Notes under the pieces: model-generated
The model's input: the letters and a program-made list of their open reading frames with translations, nothing else
Told to the model about the DNA's origin: nothing
Database searches by the model: none
Program-made: the position numbers and the translations under genes
Part shown: positions 17,106 to 25,802 of the stretch, piece by piece
Numbering within the stretch: the first letter of the stretch is position 1
Layout of the letters: the number at the start of each line of letters is the position of its first letter
NCBI RefSeq assembly: GCF_900105315.1
Contig: NZ_LT629766.1
Coordinates: 1,612,001 to 1,676,000, forward strand
Reading direction: 5' to 3'
Source of the DNA: Brevibacterium siliguriense
Lineage (GTDB): Bacteria; Actinomycetota; Actinomycetes; Actinomycetales; Brevibacteriaceae
DNA length: 64,000 nucleotides

Positions 17106-18055
17106 GCACTCCCGACCTCACCGTGGATAACCACCCCGCAGCCGGGGTGACCCCCACTCCGACCGAACCGGGCGGACCCGGATCCGCAGAGCCGCCTCGG
17201 CGAAAGGCGAATGCACCGAGGCGGCCCGGCCAGGGGCGGGCGGGCAAGATCCTGCTCGGCCTGCTGGCCTGGTTCGCGGGGCTCCTGTTCGTCTCACCCC
17301 TGCTGTGGATGCTGCTGACCAGCCTGCACGCGGAGACCGACGCCTCGACGAATCCGCCCAGCTACTTCGCTCCGCTGACTCTGGAGTCCTACGCCAACTT
17401 CTTCGGCGGCGGCAACGGCGCGAATCCGTGGCCGTTCCTCATCAACTCCGCGGTCGCCGCAATCGTCTCGACGCTCATCGTCCTTGTCTTGTCCACGATG
17501 GCCGCATATTCTCTGGCGATCCGCCGCATCGAACGCTGGTCGGACGTGCTGTTCTTCCTGCTGTCGACGAAGATGCTGCCGATGGTCGCCGGTCTCCTGC
17601 CCGTCTACCTCGTCGCGAAATCCTTCGGCATCCTCGACACCTGGCTGCTGCTCATCATCATCTACTCGGCGATGAACATGCCGATCGCGGTGTGGATGAT
17701 GCGCTCCTTCCTCGCCGAGGTGCCCGTCGAAGTCCTCGAAGCTGCCGAACTCGACGGCGCCCGACTGCCGCGCGTATTCCTCCAGATCCTGCTGCCGCTG
17801 ACTGCACCCGGACTGGCCGCGACGGCGCTCATCTGCTTCATCTTCTCGTGGAACGAACTCCTCTTCGCCACCGTGCTCACCTCCACGGCGGCATCGACGG
17901 CACCCGTGTTCCTCACCAGCTTCGTCACCTCCCAGGGTCTGTTCCTGTCGCAGGTGTGCGCAGCCTCGCTCATCATCTCCGTGCCCGTGCTCGTGGCCGG
18001 AATCGCCGCCCAGGACAAACTCGTCCAGGGCCTGTCCATGGGAGCCGTCAAATGA
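17102..18055 (+). CDS. polyol/sugar ABC transporter permease (MalG/SmoG type)
   Basis: This is the second permease of the CUT1 importer, 317 residues. A polar, Pro-rich N-terminal stretch of about 45 residues precedes the first membrane segment (ILLGLLAWFAGLLFVSPLLW). The EAA loop is EAAELDGARLPRVFLQILLP. The family's TSLHAETDAS periplasmic loop after helix 1 is present. Both ends overlap neighbours by ATGA, so permeases and dehydrogenase are translationally coupled. Confidence 0.9.
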   Translation: MSTPDLTVDNHPAAGVTPTPTEPGGPGSAEPPRRKANAPRRPGQGRAGKILLGLLAWFAGLLFVSPLLWMLLTSLHAETDASTNPPSYFAPLTLESYANFFGGGNGANPWPFLINSAVAAIVSTLIVLVLSTMAAYSLAIRRIERWSDVLFFLLSTKMLPMVAGLLPVYLVAKSFGILDTWLLLIIIYSAMNMPIAVWMMRSFLAEVPVEVLEAAELDGARLPRVFLQILLPLTAPGLAATALICFIFSWNELLFATVLTSTAASTAPVFLTSFVTSQGLFLSQVCAASLIISVPVLVAGIAAQDKLVQGLSMGAVK

Positions 18056-19566
18056 CTGCACCGACCACCGCACTCACCCTCAACACCCACAACCTCGCCG
18101 AGGTGGCCGACCACGGAATCGCCGTCCCCACCTATGATCGGTCGGCCGTTCGGCCGGGCATCGTCCACTTCGGCGTCGGCGGATTCCACCGCGCCCATAT
18201 GGCGATGGTTCTCGATGACCTCATGGAGGCGGGCCTGGCCGCCGATTGGGGGATCGTCGGAGCCGGAGTGCTGCCCCACGACGCGGCCATGCGCGACGCC
18301 CTGGCCGACCAGGACCACATGTACACGCTGACGCTCAAGCACGCTGATGGGGCCAAGGAACGTCGGGTGATCGGATCGATCATCGACTACAAGTTCGGAC
18401 CCGATGACCCACAGGGGCTGCTCGACCTGCTCACCGATGAGACGATCCGCATCGTTTCGCTGACCGTCACCGAAGGCGGATACAACGTCAACCCCGTCAC
18501 CGGCGAGTTCATCACGGACGAGCCGACGATCGTCGCCGATGTCGAGGCGCTGCGGGCCGGCGAGCTGCCGGCCACCGTCTTCGGCTTTATCGTCTCCGCA
18601 CTGGGGGCACGGCGTGAGGCCGGAGTCGCACCGTTCACCGTGCAGTCGTGCGACAACATCTCCGAGAACGGCGACGTCGCGAAGAGGATGTTCTCTGCCT
18701 TCGCTCGCCTCGTCGATGCCGAACTCGCCGACTGGATCGGCCAGACTGTGGCGTTCCCGAACTCGATGGTCGACCGCATCACCCCGGCCACGACTGATGG
18801 CGACCGGGTTGATCTCCTTGCCGACACGGGAGTCACCGATGCTTGGCCGGTCGTCGCCGAACCCTTCTTCCAATGGGTGCTCGAAGACGATTTCACCTCC
18901 GGACGTCCGCCCTATGAAGAGGCACGGGTGCAGGTCGTCGACGATGTGCAGCCCTATGAGCATATGAAGCTGCGGCTGCTCAACTCCGGACATCAGGGGC
19001 TCGCGTACTTCGGCCTCCTCGGCGGATACAGGTTCGCCCACGAAGCCATGGCGAACCCGGACATCCCCGCCTATCTGCGCCGATACATGGACGAAGAGGG
19101 CACTCCGAGCCTGGCGCCGTTGCCCGGGATCGACCTCGACGCCTACAAGGATTCGCTCATCGAACGGTTCAGCAACCCGGAGGTCCGCGATACTCTCGCC
19201 CGCCTCGGTGCCGAATCCTCCGACCGGATCCCCAAATGGCTGCTGCCGGTCGTCAAGGACAACCTCGCCTCCGGCCATCCGATCGAGGTGGCCGCGGCGA
19301 TCTGTGCCTCGTGGGCCCGCTATGCCGAAGGGCACGACGAAACCGGCGGAAGGTTCACCATCGTCGACCGCTATGCCGACGAGCTGCAGGCAGTGGCCGC
19401 GACACAGGGAGAGGACCCGCTGGCCTTCGTCCGGCAGGAACAGTTCTTCGGACCGCTCGCTGAAGAGCCGAAGTTCAGCGAACCGTACTTGAAAGCACTG
19501 ACATCGCTGCACGACCGGGGAGCCAAGGAGACCGCCCGCCGTCTGGCCGCTCACGAAGAGCTGTGA
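18052..19566 (+). CDS. mannitol/arabitol 2-dehydrogenase family polyol dehydrogenase
   Basis: This is a long-chain, zinc-independent NAD-dependent polyol dehydrogenase. The N-terminal Rossmann domain has HFGVGGFHRAH, and the catalytic segment KLRLLNSGHQGLAY contains the Lys, Asn and His triad of the family. The 504 residues are within the fungal/bacterial mannitol 2-dehydrogenase range. Members oxidise D-mannitol to fructose or D-arabitol to xylulose. Since the locus also carries a xylulokinase and no fructokinase, D-arabitol is the better guess for its substrate, but this is inference from context. Confidence 0.9.
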   Translation: MTAPTTALTLNTHNLAEVADHGIAVPTYDRSAVRPGIVHFGVGGFHRAHMAMVLDDLMEAGLAADWGIVGAGVLPHDAAMRDALADQDHMYTLTLKHADGAKERRVIGSIIDYKFGPDDPQGLLDLLTDETIRIVSLTVTEGGYNVNPVTGEFITDEPTIVADVEALRAGELPATVFGFIVSALGARREAGVAPFTVQSCDNISENGDVAKRMFSAFARLVDAELADWIGQTVAFPNSMVDRITPATTDGDRVDLLADTGVTDAWPVVAEPFFQWVLEDDFTSGRPPYEEARVQVVDDVQPYEHMKLRLLNSGHQGLAYFGLLGGYRFAHEAMANPDIPAYLRRYMDEEGTPSLAPLPGIDLDAYKDSLIERFSNPEVRDTLARLGAESSDRIPKWLLPVVKDNLASGHPIEVAAAICASWARYAEGHDETGGRFTIVDRYADELQAVAATQGEDPLAFVRQEQFFGPLAEEPKFSEPYLKALTSLHDRGAKETARRLAAHEEL

Positions 19567-19592
19567 ACAGGCGGTGCGCAGGCGAGAACGTT

Positions 19593-19598
19593 TAGCAT
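19593..19598 (+). promoter_or_regulatory. -10 box of the NagZ-like gene, leaderless configuration
   Basis: TAGCAT ends six bases before the ATG at 19605. GGAGG fills the gap but is only one base from the ATG. Confidence 0.4.
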
Positions 19599-19604
19599 GG
19601 AGGC

Positions 19605-21241
19605 ATGTTGCGATCTCGCCTGAGCCTCCTGGCCCTGACCACGACTCTCGCGCTCGTCGGCTGTTCCGGCGGAGCGTCGACGCCCGAATCCTCCACGGCC
19701 GGACAGAAGTCCTCCGCCGATTCGGGTTCTGAGACCCAAGCGCAGTCTGAAGCCCAGACCGAGTCGTCCCTGGATGACCCCGCCGACGCCGATCCGGCCG
19801 ACTTCAAGGAGGAAGCCGCTGACATCGTCGCAGGCTTCTCCGACGAGGAACTCGCCGGTTCCCTCATCATCGGCACCTGGGACGGCACGGACACGCAGAC
19901 CCCGGTGGACATGGTCCAGCAGAACCACCTCGGCGGGGTCATCGTCATGGGCTACAACCTGTCGGAGAACCCGACGAAGGACCAGGTCACGGAACTGACT
20001 GGTCAGATCTCCGGGGCGCGGACGAAGGGACAGCCGGTGTCGATCGGCGTCGACCAGGAAGGCGGACCGGTGTCTCGGCTGAGTTCGGCCGCGCTGCCGT
20101 TCCCACCGCTCATGGGCCTGGCCGCCACCGACGACTCCGACCTCATCACCGACGCCACGACCGTGCAGGGGAAGAACCTCACAGATCTGGGCTTCACCAT
20201 CGACTTCGCCCCGGACTCCGACGTCACGGTCGGACCGAAAGACAAAGCGATCAACGTCCGCTCGGGCGGCACCGATCATGAGGACGTCGCCGAAGTCGTC
20301 GCCGACGCCGTCGAAGGATACCGCTCCGGCGGGGTGTCGAGTTCGGCGAAGCATTTCCCGGGACACGGCCGCCTCGGTGTGGATTCGCACGAGAGCGTGC
20401 CGGTGTCAGAGAAGTCAATTGAGGAGATGGAGGACTCGGATCTCCTGCCCTTCCAATCCGCGGTCAAGGCCGGAGTGCCGATGGTGATGATGGGCCACAT
20501 CGGGCTGCCCGATGCGAAGACGACACCCGCGACGCTCAACAAGAAGGCGTATTCGGCGCTGCGGGAGACCCTCGACTATGACGGCGTCATCACCACGGAT
20601 GCGCTGAACATGAAGGCTGTGCCGCAGAACCTCAACGGCGGAGAGACCGTCAAGGCGCTCGCCGCCGGAGCCGATATCGCACTCATGCCCCGAACTCCGC
20701 TGCGGCGCAGAAGGCCATCGTCAAGGCGATGGGGGACGGGACCCTGAAGAAGAAGGACCTCGTCGAGAAGTCCGAACGCGTCGTCGCAGCCCAGCTGGCC
20801 ACCGCCGAAGCGCAGAAGAGCGTGCAGGCCGGTGACTCGGATGCGAAGGACCCGAAGAAGGTCCTCACGAAAGTCGCTGAAAAGTCACTCACCGTGCTCA
20901 AGGGCGAATGCTCCTTCACTGGCACGGATTCGATCTCGATCGTCGGCGGCAGCGACAAGGAGAAAGCGGCGCTGAAGGAAGCAGCCGAAGCCGAGGACCT
21001 CACCGTCGGATCTGGCGGAACATCCGTGAGCCTGAGCCCGTCGACTTCCGCCGAGGTGGCCGTGGGCACCGCTGCACCGTGGACGATGCGCAGCACCTCG
21101 GCGAAGTCCGCGGTGACCGCCTACGATTCGAACCCCTACGCGCTGCGAGCCGTGGCGAAGTGGCTGAAAGGTGACCTCGAGGCATCAGGCCGGCTGCCCG
21201 CGGAATACGACGGCAGCGACAAAGCTCCCGACTGCGGGTGA
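19605..21241 (+). CDS. NagZ-like beta-N-acetylhexosaminidase lipoprotein, glycoside hydrolase family 3 (apparent frameshift)
   Basis: This is a secreted GH3 enzyme that should remove GlcNAc from cell-wall fragments. Signal peptide and lipobox LVGC put the lipid on Cys20, followed by a Ser/Thr linker. The catalytic barrel shows GVDQEGGPVSRL, the acid/base loop KHFPGHGRLGVDSHESVP and the nucleophile Asp in TTDALNM. At the CCCC run 20688-20691 the frame breaks after ADIALMP; the next frame continues NSAAAQKAIVKAMGDGTLKK through a C-terminal domain to a stop at 21241. One additional C restores a single protein of about 545 residues. The context (good codon use on both sides, no other lesion) favours a sequence error over decay. 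Confidence 0.8.
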
Positions 21242-21257
21242 GCACGGCCGACTCTGT

Positions 21258-21318
21258 GAGTTCCGGACGATGCGTGCCGGAAAACAAGCGAAAATCCCGC
21301 ACATATCGTCCGGAACTC
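21258..21318. repeat. 14-bp perfect inverted repeat downstream of the NagZ-like gene
   Basis: GAGTTCCGGACGAT (21258-21271) is exactly mirrored at 21305-21318 around a 33-base loop, and the loop edges can pair further with bulges. It starts 16 bases after the stop codon. It may be a terminator or the scar of a small palindromic element. Confidence 0.6.
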
Positions 21319-21405
21319 GCTCCTGTGATCCAGACGTCGGACTCGAAGCGAAAACTGCGGACGAGCAGCGGATGCTCACGGAGCTCTTCCTGCCCGGATG
21401 CGGAG

Positions 21406-21438
21406 AGCCCCTCGCCGGCGCAGTGCCGACGAGGGGCT
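21406..21438. terminator. hairpin terminator shared by convergent genes
   Basis: AGCCCCTCG and CGAGGGGCT form a perfect 9-bp stem with a 15-base loop, 28 bases after the NlpC/P60 stop on minus. With the repeat at 21258 it fills most of the 224-bp convergent gap. Confidence 0.55.
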
Positions 21439-21465
21439 TACTGTGTGCTTGATATTGGGTGGGCC

Positions 21466-22338
21466 TCAGAGGACGCGGATGAAGGTGACGTCGCCCATCC
21501 AGCTGTAGCTGCGCTTCGATGTACCGGATCCGGGCGAACCGGCATCGTACATCTGTCCGTCGCCGGCGTAGATGCCGACGTGTCCTGGGCGCCAGATGAG
21601 GTCGCCGGGCTTCGCCTCTGACTCGGACACGACCGTTCCGGATTCCTTCTGAGCTCCCGACTGACGGGGCAGATCGACGCCGACGTGGCTGTAGACCCAG
21701 GAGGTGTAGCCGGAGCAGTCCCAGCCGCTCTGCGACGTTCCGCCGAAGACGTACGGGGTACCGACGCCCTTCTCGGCCCAGCCGAGGACCTGCTCGGCCT
21801 TGGACCCGTCGATCGGGCCCGAGTCGTCGGAGCCGCCGGTATCCTTCTTCGGACTCTCATCCTTCGAGCCCGCGTCCGGGCTGTCGGAGTCATTGTCCGA
21901 GGACTCGCTCGGCTCCTCCTCCGGCTCTTCGGCAGGTGCCGGCTCTGCGACGGTCGTCTCCGGCTCTTCCTTCGGCTCAGGCTTCGGTTTGGGCTTCGGC
22001 TTGGGGGCGGCCTCGGCCGTGACGACGTCAGTATCGACGGTGACTTCAGACTTCTGATCGCCCTTCTTCGATGAACCGCCGGCATCGATGACCGGTGTCT
22101 GGTTCTCGAACTCGACGGGTGCCTGCTTCTCGGACTCGGCTGCGACCTTCGCCTCGTCGCCGGCTCCCTGGCCCGCTGCGGGAAGAACCGCTGCGGTGAG
22201 CAGTCCGCCGCTGGCAGCGACGACTGCGGCACGGCGGCCGAATGCGCCGGAGTTCGAGGCGAGCAGTTCGCTCAGCGTAGTCAGTGGTGTCTTGGCCTTG
22301 GCGTTCGCGGCGCGGCGGCCGTGCTGCTTAGATGCCAC
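21466..22338 (-). CDS. secreted NlpC/P60 peptidoglycan hydrolase
   Basis: This is a cell-wall endopeptidase, probably cleaving D-Glu to meso-DAP stem-peptide bonds. The basic N-terminus and hydrophobic segment (AAVVAASGGLLTAAVLPAA) act as signal peptide. A long, disordered linker follows that is rich in Lys-Pro repeats and then acidic, Ser-rich sequence. The C-terminal NlpC/P60 domain has the catalytic Cys in WDCSGY (near residue 206) and the His in PGHVGIYAG. The GTG start is supported by AGAGGA six bases upstream. The domain call is firm; the linker could span the wall. Confidence 0.92.
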   Translation of the reverse strand: MASKQHGRRAANAKAKTPLTTLSELLASNSGAFGRRAAVVAASGGLLTAAVLPAAGQGAGDEAKVAAESEKQAPVEFENQTPVIDAGGSSKKGDQKSEVTVDTDVVTAEAAPKPKPKPKPEPKEEPETTVAEPAPAEEPEEEPSESSDNDSDSPDAGSKDESPKKDTGGSDDSGPIDGSKAEQVLGWAEKGVGTPYVFGGTSQSGWDCSGYTSWVYSHVGVDLPRQSGAQKESGTVVSESEAKPGDLIWRPGHVGIYAGDGQMYDAGSPGSGTSKRSYSWMGDVTFIRVL

Positions 22339-22402
22339 GATTTCCTCTCGTTGCCTGTCTGGGTATGACGATGTCCTTCACTGTAACGAATTCGTGATCT
22401 TC

Positions 22403-22420
22403 TGTCACGTTTTTGTTACA
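22403..22420 (-). promoter_or_regulatory. possible MtrA-type direct repeat upstream of the NlpC/P60 gene
   Basis: On the minus strand TGTAAC, six bases, GTGACA forms two half-sites 11 bp apart, and a third half-site (TGTAACG) lies in the opposite orientation at 22382. MtrA sites of this shape precede cell-wall hydrolase genes in other actinobacteria; the assignment is tentative. Confidence 0.35.
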
Positions 22421-22541
22421 AAAGGATCTTCGGGCAACTCTCTGAGCATAATCCCTGGTCACAGGGCCACTGATGGCAAGAGGGTTGCTGGAGAGGTCCG
22501 GATTCAGTCGGATTGCGTCTGTGATTCAGCGCGCAGTCTCG

Positions 22542-22581
22542 CCCTTGAATAACGTTTCGTCTCCCTTGAATAACGTTTCGT
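22542..22581. repeat. two tandem copies of a 19-bp direct repeat, 21-bp period
   Basis: CCCTTGAATAACGTTTCGT occurs at 22542-22560 and 22563-22581 with no mismatch. The period of two helical turns would put both copies on one face of the DNA. Function unknown. Confidence 0.7.
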
Positions 22582-22598
22582 GACAATCGCGGAGGACG

Positions 22599-22657
22599 AT
22601 TCATGGGTCGATCCGCGGCGATTTCACGACCGAACCACCGCGGATCGACCCAAGAAT
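22599..22657. terminator. long palindrome downstream of the rhodanese gene
   Basis: The arms 22599-22618 and 22638-22657 pair over 20 nt with one mismatch, 15 bp of it perfect (TGGGTCGATCCGCGG and complement), around a 19-base loop. It lies 43 bp past the rhodanese stop on minus and has no T-run. Confidence 0.6.
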
Positions 22658-22700
22658 GCCGACGGCTCGGGATCGCGATCGTGTGGAGGTGACGTGAGCG

Positions 22701-23532
22701 TCAGGCTCCGGTCTCGACAGGGCGGTCGGGATCCGATGACCAGCCGGACCAGCTCGCGGGGTAGAGGCTGGCTTCGACTCCGAGGGTCGCGAGCGCCAGA
22801 GCATTGTGGCAGGCGGTGACTCCCGACCCGCAGTACACACCCACAGGCCCATCGAGGGCGCCCAGCTCCTCGAAGCGTTCACGCAGAATGGCCTCGGGCA
22901 GGAAGGCCCCCGCAGGGACATTGTCCGTAGCCGGAGCATTCTTCGCCCCGGGAATATGCCCAGCCTGAGCATCGAGCGGTTCGGACTCTCCGCGGAAGCG
23001 CTCACCGGCGCGGGCATCGAGCAGGACTCCGTCGAAGCCGGCCGCCGCCTCGGCATCGATGACAGGGAGCAGCCCCGGGCTGATCTCTACGTCACTGGGT
23101 GCCACCTCGGGGAGTCTCCGGTCTCTATCGTCCCGCCGGCCTCACGGAAAGCGGCGAGTCCGCCGTCGAGGACTCGCGCGCGCAGTCCGGCCCAGCGCAG
23201 CAGCCACCAGGCGCGTGCCGCGCCGAGAGAGGAATTGTCGTCGTAGACCACTACCTCAGTGTCGCTGTCGATGCCCAGGATCGCACCGTCTCTTGGAAGG
23301 CTTCGGGGCTCGGCAGCGGGTGTCGGCCGGCCGTGGGGTCGGTGCTGCCGTGGTCGGCGAGCTCGGTGTCGAGGTCGACATAGAGGGCACCGGGGATATG
23401 CCCGGCTGCGAAGTCCTCGCGGCCATCGGGCTTCGGCAGGGTCCAGCGGACGTCGAGCAACCTCGGTGCGGGGATGTCGGCCATGCGGTCGAGCAGTTCA
23501 TCGGCGCTGATGAGAAAGTCGAAGCGGGTCAA
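22701..23532 (-). CDS. thiosulfate/3-mercaptopyruvate sulfurtransferase, two rhodanese domains (two apparent frameshifts)
   Basis: The gene encodes tandem rhodanese domains. The N-terminal one (ISADELLDRM, LLDVRW, DFAAGHIPGALYVDLD) is read from a TTG at 23532, chosen because AAGGAG stands six bases upstream. The active C-terminal one carries LLDARAGERF, QAGHIPGAKN and the catalytic cysteine loop VYCGSGVTA. Two breaks separate them: after VRSW at the CCC run 23274-23276, and at GGGG 23109-23112. Adding one base at each gives a continuous protein of about 277 residues, including YDDNSSLGAARAWWLLRWAG in the middle. No stop codon lies inside the repaired frame, so sequencing error is likely. Confidence 0.8.
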
Positions 23533-23555
23533 TTCGATCTCCTTCTTGGGTGGGG

Positions 23556-24773
23556 TCACACCGGTTGGGTGAGCAGGACGACGTGCTTCTCGCCGAGGCG
23601 GGTGAACACGAGCGTGGCTTTGTCGCCCTTGGGCAGCTTGAGTTGGCGGCGAACCTGGTCGGGAACGACGTCGGCACCGCGTTTCTTGATCACGACCGAG
23701 CCGATTCCGCGGGCAACGAGCTCTTTGCGCAGGCTCGGGATCTTCGCGGGCAGAACGCCGACGACCTCGTAAGCAGTGACTCCTGCCGACGCCGGCCCGT
23801 TCGGTTCGACATCGGTGGTCAGATACGCGATCTTCGGATGCAGTCGACGCGCCTGCAGCGGTGGGCACAGTGCCGCGACGAGTCCTGCACGCACGATCGC
23901 ACCATCGGGTTCGAGCAGATACTTTCCGAGCTCACCGATGTCCGCCTCGTCCTCGTCGGGCAGGTTGTCCTCGTGGATGAGGAGCGTGCGTTGGCCCATG
24001 ACGAGGGCGCCGCGTCCGGGACGCTGCCTGGCCGCACCGAAGTAGAGGCAGACTTCGACGACCTCACCGTTGTGGGAGACCCACTGGGCTTCGGCGTCCT
24101 CGGGGATGAGGTCGTGGTCGAGTGCCGGGCCGAGCTTCACCCCGGCAGCCTTCGCTTCGCTCGCCTTCTCGACCACCCACGACAGAGAGGGGGAGAAGGC
24201 CTCGGGGTCGGTGATGCGTGCGGTCGATCCGCGCTTGTCGGCCTTGCCGATGGTCCGCCGGGCCGGATCGAACCAGAGAGCATCGAATCCATCTAAGTCG
24301 ACATCCTCGGCGCGAGCGTGTTCGACGGCGGCATCGGGCAGATGTCGGAGGTTGAAGGCGGCGATGGCGGCGGTGACTTCGTCGGCGTCGACGGCCGAGA
24401 CCAGCGCACCCATTCCGGCGAAGGCGACCGAATCTGCGCCGATCCCACACCCGAGGTCGGCGATGCGGAAGGACTCGTCCTCGGCTACGTCCCCGATGAG
24501 GCGACGGCCGTGATGAGCGGCGACAGGCAGCCGCGTGGCCTGGGCCAATCCGTCGCGGGTGAAGAGCATATCCTCGGCGAAAGGTCCGAGCTTCGCTGCT
24601 GCCTCCTGCCGCAGCCGGGCCTGAGTGAGCAGGGCCGCAGTCACCTCGGCGGAAAAGCCCTCCTTCCGCAGGGCCGCTGACCGGGCGAGCTCATCGCCTT
24701 CGAGGTCGTCGATGCGGTCGAGCCGGTCGAGGACGGCGACGTCGAGCAGTTCGGTCAGTGTCTGCGGATCCAT
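23556..24773 (-). CDS. class I SAM-dependent methyltransferase with C-terminal THUMP-like domain
   Basis: The protein has 405 residues. The methyltransferase core shows motif I IADLGCGIGADSVAFA, the acidic loop VDADEVTAA and WFDPARR at the motif IV position. The C-terminal segment with PAKIPSLRKELVARG and GSVVIKKRG resembles the THUMP-like domain that follows this core in actinobacterial proteins of unknown substrate. RNA methylation is likely but not shown. TAGGGT lies six bases before the ATG, a leaderless pattern. It shares a 114-bp divergent promoter region with rsmA and is followed 23 bp later by the rhodanese gene. Confidence 0.82.
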   Translation of the reverse strand: MDPQTLTELLDVAVLDRLDRIDDLEGDELARSAALRKEGFSAEVTAALLTQARLRQEAAAKLGPFAEDMLFTRDGLAQATRLPVAAHHGRRLIGDVAEDESFRIADLGCGIGADSVAFAGMGALVSAVDADEVTAAIAAFNLRHLPDAAVEHARAEDVDLDGFDALWFDPARRTIGKADKRGSTARITDPEAFSPSLSWVVEKASEAKAAGVKLGPALDHDLIPEDAEAQWVSHNGEVVEVCLYFGAARQRPGRGALVMGQRTLLIHEDNLPDEDEADIGELGKYLLEPDGAIVRAGLVAALCPPLQARRLHPKIAYLTTDVEPNGPASAGVTAYEVVGVLPAKIPSLRKELVARGIGSVVIKKRGADVVPDQVRRQLKLPKGDKATLVFTRLGEKHVVLLTQPV

Positions 24774-24779
24774 GGCTTC

Positions 24780-24785
24780 ACCCTA
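24780..24785 (-). promoter_or_regulatory. -10 box of the THUMP-like methyltransferase gene, leaderless configuration
   Basis: On minus, TAGGGT is followed by GAAGCC and then the ATG at 24773, with no ribosome-binding site. Confidence 0.5.
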
Positions 24786-24852
24786 TCGTCTGCGCCGTGA
24801 GGCAGTCCCCTCTCCGGGCTGGACCGGCCGAACCGCCGGGCCGCTGCGGTGA

Positions 24853-24880
24853 TTGTGCGAGCCGAGCGTTGCGGTAAGTT
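24853..24880 (+). promoter_or_regulatory. promoter of rsmA, leaderless configuration
   Basis: TTGTGC (24853-24858), a 16-base spacer and TAAGTT (24875-24880) make a plausible vegetative promoter. Seven bases later the GTG start of rsmA follows. Confidence 0.55.
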
Positions 24881-24887
24881 GTTGGCT

Positions 24888-25802
24888 GTGACGTTATTGA
24901 CCGCCCGCGATATCCGCGAACTAGCCGCTGACATCGGTCTGCGCCCGACGAAGCAGAAGGGCCAGAACTTCGTCATCGACCCCAATACCGTGCGCTCGAT
25001 CGTCACCGCCGCAGGCCTTGAGGAGAACTCGAACGTCGTCGAGGTCGGTCCGGGACTCGGTTCGCTCACCCTCGGTCTGCTCGAGGCCGGTCATTCAGTC
25101 ACCGCGGTCGAAATCGACGAAGTGCTCGCGCAGAAGCTGCCGAGCACAGTCGAGAAGTTCGCCGGTGACGACGCGCCGTTCCAGCTCGTCAACGCCGATG
25201 CGCTGCGCGTCACCGAACTGCCCACGCTGCAGCACACCACCGAAGCCGCGGCCGGCACTCCTGACGCTGGAGAGAATCAGCCCGATGCGCTCGTGGCGAA
25301 CCTGCCCTACAACGTGGCCGTGCCCGTGCTGCTGCACTTCCTCGAGACCTTCCCGAGCCTGAAGACCGTCCTCGTCATGGTCCAGCTCGAAGTCGCCGAA
25401 CGACTTGCCGCCGCTCCCGGCTCCCGCACCTACGGAGTCCCCAGCGTCAAAGCCCAGTGGTACGGAGGCGTGGCGCTGGCGGGAAAGATCGGCAAGAACG
25501 TGTTCTGGCCGGCCCCGAATATCGACTCCGGACTCGTGCGCATCGACGTCACCCGCACCGAACGCGATCCGGCTGTCCGCACCCGCCTCTTCGCCCTCAT
25601 CGACGCCGCCTTCGCCCAACGCCGCAAGACCCTGCGTGCCGCCCTGTCCGGATGGGCCGGCGGCCCGCAGCAGTCCGAAGACCTGCTGACGGCGGCCGGA
25701 ATCGACCCGAAGATCCGCGGCGAAGCACTCACCGTCGCCGACTTCGAACGCCTCGCCGCCGTCGAACCCTCTGCACCGGTCGCCGAGGATCCCTCGCCAT
25801 GA
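24888..25802 (+). CDS. rsmA: 16S rRNA (adenine1518/1519-N6)-dimethyltransferase
   Basis: RsmA (KsgA) dimethylates two adjacent adenines in helix 45 of 16S rRNA late in small-subunit assembly. Visible motifs are [10 protein letters not shown] at the N-terminus, motif [15 protein letters not shown], and the catalytic NLPYNVAVP loop. The 304 residues are usual. GTG 24888 is chosen because upstream in-frame starts precede the promoter and because it stands seven bases after TAAGTT. The TGA overlaps the ATG of ispE, the common actinobacterial rsmA-ispE pair. Confidence 0.95.
   Translation: MTLLTARDIRELAADIGLRPTKQKGQNFVIDPNTVRSIVTAAGLEENSNVVEVGPGLGSLTLGLLEAGHSVTAVEIDEVLAQKLPSTVEKFAGDDAPFQLVNADALRVTELPTLQHTTEAAAGTPDAGENQPDALVANLPYNVAVPVLLHFLETFPSLKTVLVMVQLEVAERLAAAPGSRTYGVPSVKAQWYGGVALAGKIGKNVFWPAPNIDSGLVRIDVTRTERDPAVRTRLFALIDAAFAQRRKTLRAALSGWAGGPQQSEDLLTAAGIDPKIRGEALTVADFERLAAVEPSAPVAEDPSP

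Larger units (their letters stand above)
22339..22700. other. 362-bp non-coding region between NlpC/P60 and rhodanese genes
   Basis: No gene is visible here. The stretch holds the promoter side of the NlpC/P60 gene, a direct repeat resembling an MtrA site, a tandem 19-bp repeat, and a 20-nt-arm palindrome after the rhodanese gene. It is less GC-rich than its surroundings from about 22380 to 22450. Confidence 0.7.

Noticed and set aside
22392..22408. GTGA and TCAC half-sites near 22400, considered as a CRP/GlxR site
   Set aside because: The half-sites are seven bases apart instead of six, and the bases around them do not match.
22430..22500. Nested hairpins upstream of the NlpC/P60 gene, considered as a c-di-AMP (ydaO) riboswitch, which precedes such genes in other actinobacteria
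   Set aside because: The conserved core I remember for ydaO is not found, and the best promoter lies downstream of these hairpins. A covariance search with RF00379 would settle it.
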